Shown one piece after another: positions 16,642-25,388 of a stretch of DNA of 50,029 nucleotides (the stretch's first letter is position 1; the number at the start of each line of letters is the position of its first letter). Position numbers and translations under genes: made by a program. Source of the DNA: Gammaproteobacteria bacterium (GTDB taxonomy: Bacteria; Pseudomonadota; Gammaproteobacteria; Pseudomonadales; Azotimanducaceae); the NCBI GenBank assembly GCA_002684495.1, contig NYVG01000008.1, positions 32,299-82,327 on the forward strand. Direction: 5' to 3'. The notes below the pieces were generated by a model. That model had not been told where the DNA came from. It worked only from the letters and a program-made list of their open reading frames with translations, and ran no database searches.

Positions 16642-17805
16642 ATGCCGGTGAAGCTCCGCCACTTTAGTCTTTTGACCATGCTAATGCTCACAGCGGGCGC
16701 TGCCCAGGCCGAAGTCGACCCAACCAATCGAGCACTATCACTCGCCGCCGACTTGGCCGCCGGCGCTCTAAAAGACCAGTTGCAAAACTGCGCCAGCGGG
16801 CCTTTTACTCCAACCGAGTTTTCCATCGCACATCGCGGTGCACCATTGGGATACCCTGAGCACAGTCGCGAAGGCTACATTGCAGCCGCCAAAATGGGCG
16901 CGGGTATTATTGAGTGCGACGTTACGTTTACTAAAGACCTAGAGTTGGTATGTAGACACTCCCAATGCGATTTGGCCAGTTCAACCAATATTCTGCAAAC
17001 CGAGCTGGCCAACACCTGCCGACAGCCATTCACTCCAGCCCAACAAGGCGAACCGGCCAGCGCCCAATGCTGTACCAGTGACATCACGCTGGCGGAGTTT
17101 AAAACCCTGTGCGCGCGCCCTGACGTTAAGAACAGTCAAGCGACCAGTGTTGACGAATTTCTGGCTCCGTTAGACAGCCCGGTAATTGATCAACCGAATC
17201 AATGCGGCATAGTAATGAGTCATCGCGACAGCATCGAACTGATCCGCGATCTGGGTGCGGCCTTTACGCCGGAACTGAAGCGCCCCGAAGTACCCATGCC
17301 ATTCAATGGCTTCAGCCAGCAGGACTATGCCAAAAAATTACTGACCGAGTACCAACAGGCTGGTGTGCCGACAAATCAGGTCTACCCCCAGTCCTTCAAC
17401 ATCGATGACGTGAGATACTGGATCGAAAACCACCCGCAATACGCTCAGCAAACAATTTGGCTAGTGCCGCGACAGCGACAGATTGTGCCACTCTCTTTGG
17501 CAGAGCTGCAGTCTCTGAAAGCAGAGGGGGTACATATCATTGCACCACCTATACCCATGTTGGTGCAACAGAACTCCAACGGGCAGGTAGAACCCACCGC
17601 TTTCGCTAAAGCCGCGAAGGCGTCGGGACTGAAAATAATCACTTGGACATTTGAATCGGCACGTGCCACCAAAGCTGTCTATGGCGACACTCCCGGGCTT
17701 ATGCTTGAAACCTTAGAGGTACTCGCCCAAGAAATTGGGGTCAGCGGTGTATTCTCTGATTGGCCGGGCACAGTAACCTATTACGCGAATTGCTCAATGA
17801 ACTGA
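16642..17805 (+). CDS. exported glycerophosphodiester phosphodiesterase
   Basis: GDPD family TIM-barrel enzyme of 387 residues with a signal peptide (1-23, AAQA). Active-site residues visible are His64-Arg65 in IAHRGAP, the metal pair Glu91 and Asp93 in GIIECDV, and His106 in LVCRHSQCDL. It should split glycerophosphodiesters into sn-glycerol 3-phosphate and alcohols in the periplasm. An insertion of about 60 residues with several cysteines (TCRQPF, AQCCTSD, LCARPD) lies between the catalytic His and the next barrel strand, as in periplasmic GlpQ-like relatives, and may hold disulfides. AGGAGAG precedes the ATG. It stands alone on the plus strand between a glycosyltransferase and a patatin. 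Confidence 0.86.
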   Translation: MPVKLRHFSLLTMLMLTAGAAQAEVDPTNRALSLAADLAAGALKDQLQNCASGPFTPTEFSIAHRGAPLGYPEHSREGYIAAAKMGAGIIECDVTFTKDLELVCRHSQCDLASSTNILQTELANTCRQPFTPAQQGEPASAQCCTSDITLAEFKTLCARPDVKNSQATSVDEFLAPLDSPVIDQPNQCGIVMSHRDSIELIRDLGAAFTPELKRPEVPMPFNGFSQQDYAKKLLTEYQQAGVPTNQVYPQSFNIDDVRYWIENHPQYAQQTIWLVPRQRQIVPLSLAELQSLKAEGVHIIAPPIPMLVQQNSNGQVEPTAFAKAAKASGLKIITWTFESARATKAVYGDTPGLMLETLEVLAQEIGVSGVFSDWPGTVTYYANCSMN

Positions 17806-17956
17806 ACGTCGTTCAGCAAATTTGCTTCTTTGTCAGGGCGAAATTAAGCACCACATCAAAAAACGCTCTGGATCAGCTGAAACAGCTCGCGCTAGGGCTG
17901 ACCAGATGAAGCAAGAGAATCATCAATCGGCACATAGTTATAACGTGGACGAGACC

Positions 17957-19132
17957 TCAGTCTGCGTTTTCACCATTAGGCTCAGCCAGTAAAAAATCGC
18001 GTATTTCTTCGCTGCGCGCAGCAGTATCTTGTTCACCTAACAGCATCAGTAAGCGCAGATATTCAGGCTCAAACATCACCATACTTAGCGCATCAGCACT
18101 GGACTCGCGTTTATCGCCCAAGCCCTGACCAAAAAAACGAAATGCTTTTGGCAACTCCAACTCATGGGCACGAGCCAGCTCACCCAGATCTTCCTTGGGG
18201 CGCAGCACCATCACATCTACTGGCCTAAACCCGTCCCACTGGGCAGCAGGTATTTGCGCCAGCAGGTCATTAATACGCTGCATCTGCAGTGCGTCGAAGT
18301 CCAACAAATCGAGAAATACTGAATTCAACAACACCCCCGCGATTTGCGCAGGCGACGGGTACGGCTCACTCACCGAGTTGCTCTCTCCACCTTCAGCCGC
18401 ACGGGGCGATACCGCGAGAATACGCTCAGCACCCAAATGCATGGCGGGCGACAGTGGTGCGTTCAACCGAATGCCACCGTCGCCGTGCCATTGCCCATCC
18501 AAGGATATTGCGGGAAAGAACATAGGTAACGCTGCCGACGCAAGAATGTGCGGCACCGTAAGTTCTGCCGACTTGCTAGTAAGCTGGCCCTTTTGCCACA
18601 GATTTTCGTTAATGCTTTGCACCCACGCCTCAGAACGGCCGCTGGCATAGTTGGTGGTAATAATCGCTACGGCTTCAATCACAGCTTCTTGCAGGTTTTC
18701 ATCAATACCCACAATGCGCCCGTCTTGTTCTAACAAATGGGTGTGCAAAAATTGCTCTAGCGGCGTGCTATCGACCATACCACGCACATCACCGCGTCCC
18801 AGTCGACCGCCACTGAGCACGCGCAACCCCCAATGCAAAACCCGCCGCGATACATGTCGAAAATCAGCATGGTAAACCTTATTAGTCTCTAGGCTCAGCC
18901 ACAGCTCAGACAATCGCTCCACCGCATCCGACCAATCGCCTCGATAAGCCGCTAGCTGTGCCGCATTAATGGCCCCAGCAGATACCCCGGTCAGAATCTT
19001 CGGCCGATACTCTGGAATCGCTTTAGCGATATGACGCAGGCATCCAACTTGGTAGGCCGCACGGGCGCCACCACCAGACAACACCAGAGCCTGGCGCACG
19101 CTATTGGGGGTTGGAGCGGATGGGTTGTTCAT
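17957..19132 (-). CDS. patatin-like phospholipase
   Basis: Lipid acyl hydrolase with the Ser-Asp dyad. From the ATG at 19132 it has 391 residues: oxyanion loop LSGGGARAAYQVG (18-30), nucleophile elbow GVSAG with Ser51, and the DGG motif in WHGDGGIRLNAPLSP. The C-terminal 130 residues are helical and less conserved. No signal peptide is visible, so it probably acts in the cytoplasm on membrane lipids. A longer frame runs upstream to 19267, but the residues before Met46 of that frame are basic and unlike the family, and would overlap the divergent MFS gene. Only a weak GGAAA site precedes the chosen start. Confidence 0.84.
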   Translation of the reverse strand: MNNPSAPTPNSVRQALVLSGGGARAAYQVGCLRHIAKAIPEYRPKILTGVSAGAINAAQLAAYRGDWSDAVERLSELWLSLETNKVYHADFRHVSRRVLHWGLRVLSGGRLGRGDVRGMVDSTPLEQFLHTHLLEQDGRIVGIDENLQEAVIEAVAIITTNYASGRSEAWVQSINENLWQKGQLTSKSAELTVPHILASAALPMFFPAISLDGQWHGDGGIRLNAPLSPAMHLGAERILAVSPRAAEGGESNSVSEPYPSPAQIAGVLLNSVFLDLLDFDALQMQRINDLLAQIPAAQWDGFRPVDVMVLRPKEDLGELARAHELELPKAFRFFGQGLGDKRESSADALSMVMFEPEYLRLLMLLGEQDTAARSEEIRDFLLAEPNGENAD

Positions 19133-19205
19133 TTTTCCATGGCGCGTTGGGGCAAAAATTCCTATCACTATAACAGCGGCGCGGCGCATAACGTATGATG
19201 CGGCG

Positions 19206-20507
19206 ATGCTGCAAAAACTATCGACGGTTAAACCAAGGATGAACGCCCTATTTCGGCCCAATGGCAAGGTGTTCTACGGCTGGTGGATCGTACTTGCCTG
19301 CGCCGGTGTGCAATGGCTCGCGGCCATGACCTGGATGCACTCCTACGGGGCCTATACCCTGCATCTGCAGGAGGAATTCGGCTGGAGCATGTCGATACTG
19401 TCCCTAGCATTTGCCCTAACCCGGTTAGAAAGCGGCTTGCTCGGGCCCCTCCAAGGCTGGCTCGTAGACCGCTATGGCCCGCGCTTAATTCTTGTCATTG
19501 GCACGATTATTTTTGGTCTGGGTTTCTTCTTATTCAGCCAAGTGCAGAGCATTACCAGCTATTTTATCGCCTTCATTCTCATCGCTCTGGGTTCCAGTCT
19601 GGGCGGCTTTGCCACCCTGATGGTGGCCATCGTCAGCTGGTTCGACCAACACCGCGCCAAAGCCATCGCCTGGTCACAATTCGGTTTCTCGATCGGTGGT
19701 CTATGCGTGCCGCTGGTCGTACTGGGCTTAGAGTTTTTTGGTTGGCGCACCATGGCACTGTATTCTGGCATTGCCGTGCTGGCCTTGGGCTTGCCCATGG
19801 TGGCATTGATTCGCCACCGACCTGAAGACTATGGCGAGGTACCCGACGGCATCAGCAACAATACGCTTACCGCGGCTGCCGAGACCACAACAGGGTTTGT
19901 ACCACAAGTCAGCCTGTCCTGGCGCCAGGCCGTGCGAGAGCCGTCTTTTTGGCTGATTTCCACCGGCCACGGACTGTCGCTGCTGACCGTATCGTCCATG
20001 CTCGCCCACCTAATCCCACACCTGACTAATGGTTTGGGCTATACACCGGTGCAGGCCGGCCTAGCGTTTGCACTGATGACCGGCGTGCAAATGGGCGGCT
20101 TGCTGCTGGGCGGTATCCTTGGTGACCGCTACGAGAAAAGTTTTATTTGCGTGCTCTGCATGGCCGGTCATTGCGTAGGCCTGCTAATGGTGACCTACGC
20201 CAGCAGCCCCATTTGGATTCTTGGCTTTGCCCTATTCCATGGCTTTGCTTGGGGCATTCGCGGGCCTTTGATGGTGGCCTTGCGCGCCGACTATTTCGGC
20301 CCCAAGTCGTTTGGCACCATCATGGGCATCTCCTCCCTGATCGTCATGATCGGCATGACCATAGGACCCATTGCTTGCGGAGTATTATACGACCTCTATG
20401 GCAACTACGAGCTCGCCTTCACCATTATGGCCCTGTGTTCTTTGGCAGGCGGACTATGCTTTTGGTTTGCTAAGCCACCGACCATCCTTACAGAGCAGCC
20501 AAGCTAA
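19206..20507 (+). CDS. MFS transporter (oxalate/formate-antiporter-like, OFA branch)
   Basis: Secondary transporter with about twelve hydrophobic segments. The N-terminal FYGWWIVLACAGVQWLAAM and the loop-2/3 motif GWLVDRYGPRLILVIG are typical of MFS proteins in the OFA/monocarboxylate branch; the second half begins near SFWLISTGHGLSLL. It probably carries a small organic acid. The start is uncertain: ATG at 19206 gives 433 residues, while ATG at 19239 has AAGG touching it; a longer frame from 19104 would overlap the divergent patatin gene. Its last 20 bases overlap the convergent beta-propeller gene. Confidence 0.82.
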   Translation: MLQKLSTVKPRMNALFRPNGKVFYGWWIVLACAGVQWLAAMTWMHSYGAYTLHLQEEFGWSMSILSLAFALTRLESGLLGPLQGWLVDRYGPRLILVIGTIIFGLGFFLFSQVQSITSYFIAFILIALGSSLGGFATLMVAIVSWFDQHRAKAIAWSQFGFSIGGLCVPLVVLGLEFFGWRTMALYSGIAVLALGLPMVALIRHRPEDYGEVPDGISNNTLTAAAETTTGFVPQVSLSWRQAVREPSFWLISTGHGLSLLTVSSMLAHLIPHLTNGLGYTPVQAGLAFALMTGVQMGGLLLGGILGDRYEKSFICVLCMAGHCVGLLMVTYASSPIWILGFALFHGFAWGIRGPLMVALRADYFGPKSFGTIMGISSLIVMIGMTIGPIACGVLYDLYGNYELAFTIMALCSLAGGLCFWFAKPPTILTEQPS

Positions 20508-21531
20508 GTTCCGCCAGCGCAATACCCGACTCTCCGGCTACCGCATAAAAAAGATAAACGCGTCCGTCATCCACCAACAGTGCCGGATCGCGCAATTCAT
20601 TGACGCGGCCATAGGCAGTGCTGCGCATAGATGGCACCAAGGGCGCGTTCGCGCCTTCCCAAGATTCTTCGGGGCGCAGCACCTCGCCATGATTCACCTG
20701 CTGCCAAAGCATCCAGTCGCCGGAAAGTTGCACCGTACTCAACTTAATATGCTCTGGGGCGTCACCCGCCTGAGTCCAAAACACCCATAGCTGATCATCT
20801 CTCACCATCACCGCCGAATGACGCATTTTCGGATTGAACAGCAACGGCCCCGCAACAAAGTCGCCCAGGGGGTTTTGCGAACGATAAAACTGCCCAGGCA
20901 TTGCCAATCCATAACGCTGCCCCTGCCAGTCGAAGGCGCGCCAGTAAGTGCGGCCAAGTATTTCTGGCTGCGCGGTAAAGTTAATGCCGTCATCAGAAAC
21001 CGCCACCCTCGAGACCTGAGAGGCCAGCGCATCTAAACCGTGGTAATACATAACAATGCGCTGGTTTGCATGGTCGACGTGGACATCTGGCGAGGCGATA
21101 TGGGGCACGGTGAGGTCGATCACTCGATCATGGGGAAAGCGCTCACCGGTACTGGCAAAGTACGCCGCATATTCGCGGCGTTGCGCATCGCTGACACTGG
21201 GCTCAGCTGTAAGAAAGTATGAATCTTCAATACGCAACGTACCCGGCACATGAATCTTCCACGGGCCAGTCACCGCGTCGGCATAGGCCAAACGAATGTA
21301 CCGGCCCTTGTGGTCGGCAAAGTACAAATAGTACTTACCCAGCGGATTTTGCAGCCACTCCGGTACTCGAATAACTGACGGCCCCTGAATGTTCATGCCA
21401 ATACTGGGATCGAGTTGCGGGTGAATAATTGGCCCGTCACCCAAACGGGTTACCGTCACAAGATCCGCTGCCTGAACCTCCACAATACTGCCGGCCAAGA
21501 ACGCAGCAATAACAATAAATCGACGCCACAT
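20488..21531 (-). CDS. exported five-bladed beta-propeller, glycosidase-like protein
   Basis: A 347-residue protein with a signal peptide (1-21, VQAA). The repeated pattern of short strands and phrases such as GPSVIRVPEWL, KYYLYFADHKGRYIRLAYA, AVTGPWKIH, ASPDVHVDHANQRIVMYYHG and LRDPALLVDDGRVYLFYAV is that of GH43/GH32-type five-bladed propellers, where the Asp in the first strand of each blade contacts sugar. A clear catalytic triad cannot be assigned by eye, so it may bind or cleave glycans. GGAGAAGAG precedes the ATG at 21531. Flanking MFS genes may bring in the products, but that is inference. Confidence 0.65.
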   Translation of the reverse strand: MWRRFIVIAAFLAGSIVEVQAADLVTVTRLGDGPIIHPQLDPSIGMNIQGPSVIRVPEWLQNPLGKYYLYFADHKGRYIRLAYADAVTGPWKIHVPGTLRIEDSYFLTAEPSVSDAQRREYAAYFASTGERFPHDRVIDLTVPHIASPDVHVDHANQRIVMYYHGLDALASQVSRVAVSDDGINFTAQPEILGRTYWRAFDWQGQRYGLAMPGQFYRSQNPLGDFVAGPLLFNPKMRHSAVMVRDDQLWVFWTQAGDAPEHIKLSTVQLSGDWMLWQQVNHGEVLRPEESWEGANAPLVPSMRSTAYGRVNELRDPALLVDDGRVYLFYAVAGESGIALAELSLAAL

Positions 21532-21638
21532 CGCTCTTCTCCAATCCCCGGTTCGCACGATTATGCCGCTTTTTCTTTTCAGTGCAGCAAAGCATAGGCA
21601 CACTGCGCTGCACTAGACCCAAACACAGAGAGACAGAC

Positions 21639-21932
21639 GTGGCTAAAACCGGTTGTACGCTAAAGTACCTGGCACGGGGGGTAGTGCCCCGCCGCGACAG
21701 TAAGAGCGCTTTACTCGCAGAGTTACAAGAAGTCATTCCTCAAAGCACCGTCACGGTGTTACCGGTAAATCAGGGCTATTCCATTGAACTGGAATTTACC
21801 GATATCGCACCATTCAACCGCAGCAGTTTTGAGCCCTATATTGCAGACCAGGTATTGAGCGAGGCGTTAAATTTACGCTGCCAGTTCAGCGGCTCACTGC
21901 AGTTGGATCTATTGAAAACATACTTCTACTAG
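21639..21932 (+). CDS. hypothetical protein
   Basis: A 97-residue protein (GTG start at 21639, AGAGAG upstream) with no signal peptide or membrane segment and no family I recognise. It has a basic N-terminal third (LKYLARGVVPRRDSKSALL) and an alternating hydrophobic pattern further on (STVTVLPVNQGYSIELEF), suggesting an alpha/beta fold. A start at 21582 is possible but would overlap the leader of the divergent propeller gene. It overlaps the convergent MFS gene by four bases at 21929-21932. Confidence 0.5.
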   Translation: MAKTGCTLKYLARGVVPRRDSKSALLAELQEVIPQSTVTVLPVNQGYSIELEFTDIAPFNRSSFEPYIADQVLSEALNLRCQFSGSLQLDLLKTYFY

Positions 21933-23188
21933 GCCGCAACCGCTTTCGGGGCCGCTCGATAAAATGAGATCGCCACAGCCGATCCAACGTAGAGACACAA
22001 AAACACCATAAAGGCGGGATCATAAGAACTATAAACATCGTAAACCCAGCCAGCGAAAGGCACCCCTATGATTTGAATTGGGAACATGGCCGGTCGCATT
22101 AATCCTAGAACAGCACCAAAACGTTCACGACCAAAGGTCGCGCCCACAATGGCTCCCTGCATAGGAATGACGCCACCAACGCCCAAACCAAAAATCGCGG
22201 CGCCAAGGGTAAACATCAACAGCCCATCATTTTTGAACATCAAAAACTGGCCCAAAAACTGAAGAATAATTACCAACACCAGTACTCTGCGCACTGGCTG
22301 CCGATCGGCGATCCAGCCAAAGCCAAGCTTGCCAAAGACACCGATCCCAGCGCACACCGACATCACTTTGGCGGCGTCTGCGAGACCGACCCCAAGATCA
22401 ACCAAACGCGGAATCATATGAGTCAGCGTTGCGCTCATAGAACAAAACAGCAATGAAAACGCGGCCACAATCACCCAGAAATTACGTTCTCTGATGACAT
22501 CACGCATACCAATGCGCGGCGCTGGCACAACTGGACTACCCGCGGGCAGCGGCAACGCACCGTCTGGCCGCAAGCCCACATCCTCTGGCCGAGAAATGAC
22601 CAGCCGTAAGACCAACGGCACGACCATGAACATGGTGAATAAGCCAAAAACCAGAAAGCCGGTTCGCCAGTCAAAGCCTTCGACCAAGTAGGCACTGACA
22701 TTAGGCATCACTACCCCAGACAAGGAGACACCAGCCGCGGCGATACCCAATGCCATACCACGACGTTTATCGAACCAATTCGCGACCAACTTACTGGTGG
22801 CTAGATGCCCCATGCTGCTGGCACCGAAACCGATGAATACACCAATGACCAAGTAGAATTGCAGCAGTGAATTCACTTGAGAGAGCAGCAAAAAGCCAAA
22901 GGACATGGATAAAGCACCGGTAGCAATCACTCGCCGCAGCGGAAAACGATCTAGCGCGCGACCCACCAAGGGTGCCGCAATGGCTCCAACCGCATGAGTT
23001 ATGGTCAGACCCAGTGACGCGCCCAGGTGCGAACCCAGCATCGCACCCAGGTCTGAATCGCCAAATTCTTTGGCAATGGCATTAAAGAAAACACCGTAGG
23101 AATAGAAGAAAAAACCGACCGCTACGAAGTCCACCGAAAACGCGACCAGAACCATTCTCCAGCCCAGAAACCGCTTCGGCTTTTGCAC
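21929..23188 (-). CDS. MFS transporter (monocarboxylate-type)
   Basis: Secondary transporter of 419 residues with about twelve hydrophobic helices: GWRMVLVAFSVDFVAVGFFFY opens helix 1, APLVGRALDRFPLRRVIATG is the motif-A loop, and FGWIADRQPVRRVLVLV the equivalent in the second half. It belongs with monocarboxylate or OFA-like carriers, as does the protein at 19206-20507, but the two are not close copies. Start is GTG at 23188 with a weak AGG upstream. The CoA-transferase gene is divergent across a 214-base gap, so it may import the acid that enzyme activates; this is a guess from position. Confidence 0.82.
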   Translation of the reverse strand: MQKPKRFLGWRMVLVAFSVDFVAVGFFFYSYGVFFNAIAKEFGDSDLGAMLGSHLGASLGLTITHAVGAIAAPLVGRALDRFPLRRVIATGALSMSFGFLLLSQVNSLLQFYLVIGVFIGFGASSMGHLATSKLVANWFDKRRGMALGIAAAGVSLSGVVMPNVSAYLVEGFDWRTGFLVFGLFTMFMVVPLVLRLVISRPEDVGLRPDGALPLPAGSPVVPAPRIGMRDVIRERNFWVIVAAFSLLFCSMSATLTHMIPRLVDLGVGLADAAKVMSVCAGIGVFGKLGFGWIADRQPVRRVLVLVIILQFLGQFLMFKNDGLLMFTLGAAIFGLGVGGVIPMQGAIVGATFGRERFGAVLGLMRPAMFPIQIIGVPFAGWVYDVYSSYDPAFMVFLCLYVGSAVAISFYRAAPKAVAA

Positions 23189-23305
23189 CAGATAACCTAG
23201 AAGAGTAAACCCCTACGTTAACACAGGGGCGGTAACCATGGGCCAGCTGTCAGCATAGTGTCGAATACACGGCACAATACTGACTGTTTAACCCCGACCC
23301 TATCC

Positions 23306-23320
23306 CTAAACAATGTTTAG
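23306..23320. promoter_or_regulatory. 15-base palindrome, probable operator
   Basis: CTAAACAATGTTTAG is a perfect seven-base inverted repeat around one central base, in the divergent gap between the MFS and CoA-transferase genes, 83-97 bases upstream of the latter. Its size and symmetry fit a TetR- or LacI-type operator. No regulator gene is adjacent, so the binding protein is unknown. Confidence 0.45.
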
Positions 23321-23402
23321 AGCGCGAACTACAACACACAAGACTTGCGTAACAGCCACGCCTTGGTTGTAATCCATGTCCGCGAATTTTTGGGAATGGA
23401 GA

Positions 23403-24632
23403 ATGGCCGCACCGCTCGATAACGTTGTTGTTTTAGAAATAGATAACTGGATGGCTGCGCCCAGCGCCGCCGCTGTGCTGGCTGATATGGGCGCCACCGT
23501 AATCAAGATCGAGCCCTTGACCGGCGATCCCATGCGCGACATGGGGCGACCAGTAAAAAATCCAGACCTCAGCGAAGACTTCAAAAATTACGACTTCCAA
23601 TTCGATGTCGATAACCGGGGCAAGCAATCCATCGCGGTGGCCCTAGACCAACCCGAGGGTGCGGACTTGGTGCGCAAATTAGTCGCCAAGGCCGATATTT
23701 TTATGTGCAATCTGTTAACCGCGCGACAGCAGAAATTTGGTCTGGAACCCGAGACTCTGTTCAAAATTAACCCCAAGCTGGTGCACGCCACCCTAACCGG
23801 CTACGGCACCAGTGGCCCCGACGCCTGGCGTCCGGGCTACGACGTCACAGCCTTCTTTGGCCGCTCTGGGCTCTATGATGCGTCCCGCGAGGGCGATGAC
23901 GGCATGGTCCCCATGGCCCGCCCCGCGCAAGGTGATCACACCACGGGCTTAGCCATGGTGGGTGCGATCCTAGGCGCGTTGCGCTTAGCGGAAAAAACCG
24001 GGCAAGGCCAAGCCGTGGAGACCTCGCTATATGAGACAGCGGTATGGACTCAGGCGACTGATTATTCAGTCACCGCAATGGATCACGCCCCGGTAAGGCG
24101 CCGGCCACGCCACCAGATGCTCGCCATCTGTGCCAATCGCTTCCCCTGTGGCGACGGCAAGTGGGTGGTATTCAATATGATGCCAGACACTGCCTACTGG
24201 CCACGTTTGGTGAAATGTTTGGGCTGCGAAGAACTAATGGACGATCCGCGCTTTGTTGATCCGTCGACACGCTACAAAAATATGGGCGAACTGATTGATT
24301 TAATCGACAACGCTCTGGCAGCAAAGAGTCGCGACGAATGGGGCAAAATTTTCGACGACGCCGGTCTAATCTGGGGTCCGGTAATGGGCCTACACGAAGT
24401 ACCCCAAGACCGACACGCTCAAGAGTTGGGTATGTTCCCGACCATTAGCCATCCGCAACTGGGCGACTACACCACAGTAAATATCCCGATGCGCTTCTCC
24501 ACTGCTGACGTCAAGCCACAGGGTCCGTCGCCATTGCTGGGTGAACATACCCAACAGGTCCTGGAAAACGCGGGTTTCAGTGCAGCAGAAATCACCGAGC
24601 TGCGCAGCCAAGGCATCGTTAACGACGCGTAA
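23403..24632 (+). CDS. CaiB/BaiF family (family III) CoA-transferase
   Basis: Transfers CoA between carboxylic acids through an aspartyl-CoA thioester intermediate. From ATG at 23403 the protein has 409 residues, normal for the family. The N-terminal Rossmann part (VVVLEIDNWMAAPSAAAVLADMGATV, KIEPLTGDPMR), the catalytic Asp178 in ARPAQGDHTTGLAMVGAILGAL, the ETSLYETAVW segment and the C-terminal swap region (PSPLLGEHTQQVL) are all present. A GGGAA site precedes the ATG; an ATG nine codons earlier is less likely. larB starts 12 bases after the stop, so CoA transfer and nickel-pincer cofactor synthesis are probably co-transcribed. Confidence 0.88.
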   Translation: MAAPLDNVVVLEIDNWMAAPSAAAVLADMGATVIKIEPLTGDPMRDMGRPVKNPDLSEDFKNYDFQFDVDNRGKQSIAVALDQPEGADLVRKLVAKADIFMCNLLTARQQKFGLEPETLFKINPKLVHATLTGYGTSGPDAWRPGYDVTAFFGRSGLYDASREGDDGMVPMARPAQGDHTTGLAMVGAILGALRLAEKTGQGQAVETSLYETAVWTQATDYSVTAMDHAPVRRRPRHQMLAICANRFPCGDGKWVVFNMMPDTAYWPRLVKCLGCEELMDDPRFVDPSTRYKNMGELIDLIDNALAAKSRDEWGKIFDDAGLIWGPVMGLHEVPQDRHAQELGMFPTISHPQLGDYTTVNIPMRFSTADVKPQGPSPLLGEHTQQVLENAGFSAAEITELRSQGIVNDA

Positions 24633-24644
24633 GCCGCCACAGTC

Positions 24645-25385
24645 ATGAGCATCGATCGCATCCTCAATCAATTACAAAGCGGTGATCTGTCGATTGCCGA
24701 GGCCGAAGCACAAATTCGCGAACATTACTTCAGCGACCTCGGTCATACCGTGGTGGACAATCATCGCGAGCAGCGCACGGGCAGCGCCGAGGTCATTTAT
24801 GCCGCAGGCAAAACACCAGAACAAATCGCCGAGATCTTTGCGCATATGCGCGCCCGGGGCAGCAGCGTTTTAGCCACTCGCCTCAGTGCTGATGCCTATG
24901 CCGCATTGACCAATCTACCCGCAGACGCCCAGTACCATAGCCACGCGCAGCTGCTGACCTGGCACGCCACAGCACCCAAGCCGCAAACTTCCACCATCGC
25001 GGTCGTCACTGCGGGTACATCAGATATGGCCGTAGCTGAAGAAGCAGCTCTCACCGCCGAGTTTTATGGCAATCCAGTTATGCGCATCAACGACGTCGGA
25101 GTGGCGGGATTACACCGGCTTCTGGCGCGGATTGATGAACTGCGCACCGCCAAAGTGCTCATCGTGGTTGCAGGCATGGAAGGGGCACTGCCCAGCGTCG
25201 TTGGTGGCTTGGTAGACAAACCTGTCATCGCGGTACCCACCAGTGTCGGTTACGGCGCGGCCTTTGACGGTGTTGCCGCGCTGCTGGGTATGCTTACCAG
25301 TTGCGCATCAGGCATTTCGGTTGTAAACATTGATAACGGCTTTGGTGCCGGCTTTTTGGCCAACCGCATCAATCGACTGGAATAA
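24645..25385 (+). CDS. larB: nickel-pincer cofactor biosynthesis protein LarB
   Basis: LarB carboxylates nicotinic acid adenine dinucleotide at C5 and hydrolyses the phosphoanhydride, giving pyridinium-3,5-biscarboxylate mononucleotide, the first step of the nickel-pincer nucleotide made for lactate racemase. The 246-residue protein has the usual order: an N-terminal domain (AEVIYAAGKTPEQIAEIF) and a PurE-like C-terminal domain with VVTAGTSDMAVAEEAALTAE, VVAGMEGALPSVVGGLVDKPV and PTSVGYGAAFDGVAALLGML. It lies 12 bases after the CoA-transferase gene and three bases before larE. No larC or larA is encoded in this window. Confidence 0.93.
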   Translation: MSIDRILNQLQSGDLSIAEAEAQIREHYFSDLGHTVVDNHREQRTGSAEVIYAAGKTPEQIAEIFAHMRARGSSVLATRLSADAYAALTNLPADAQYHSHAQLLTWHATAPKPQTSTIAVVTAGTSDMAVAEEAALTAEFYGNPVMRINDVGVAGLHRLLARIDELRTAKVLIVVAGMEGALPSVVGGLVDKPVIAVPTSVGYGAAFDGVAALLGMLTSCASGISVVNIDNGFGAGFLANRINRLE

Positions 25386-25388
25386 AGC

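Noticed and set aside
18195-18650. Open frame antisense to the patatin gene
   Set aside because: The patatin Ser/Asp motifs on the minus strand are clear, and the plus-strand frame has no ribosome site or known domain.
19133-19267. 45-residue N-terminal extension of the patatin
   Set aside because: It lacks family similarity, and the Met at 19132 gives the normal spacing to the GGGARAAYQVG loop.
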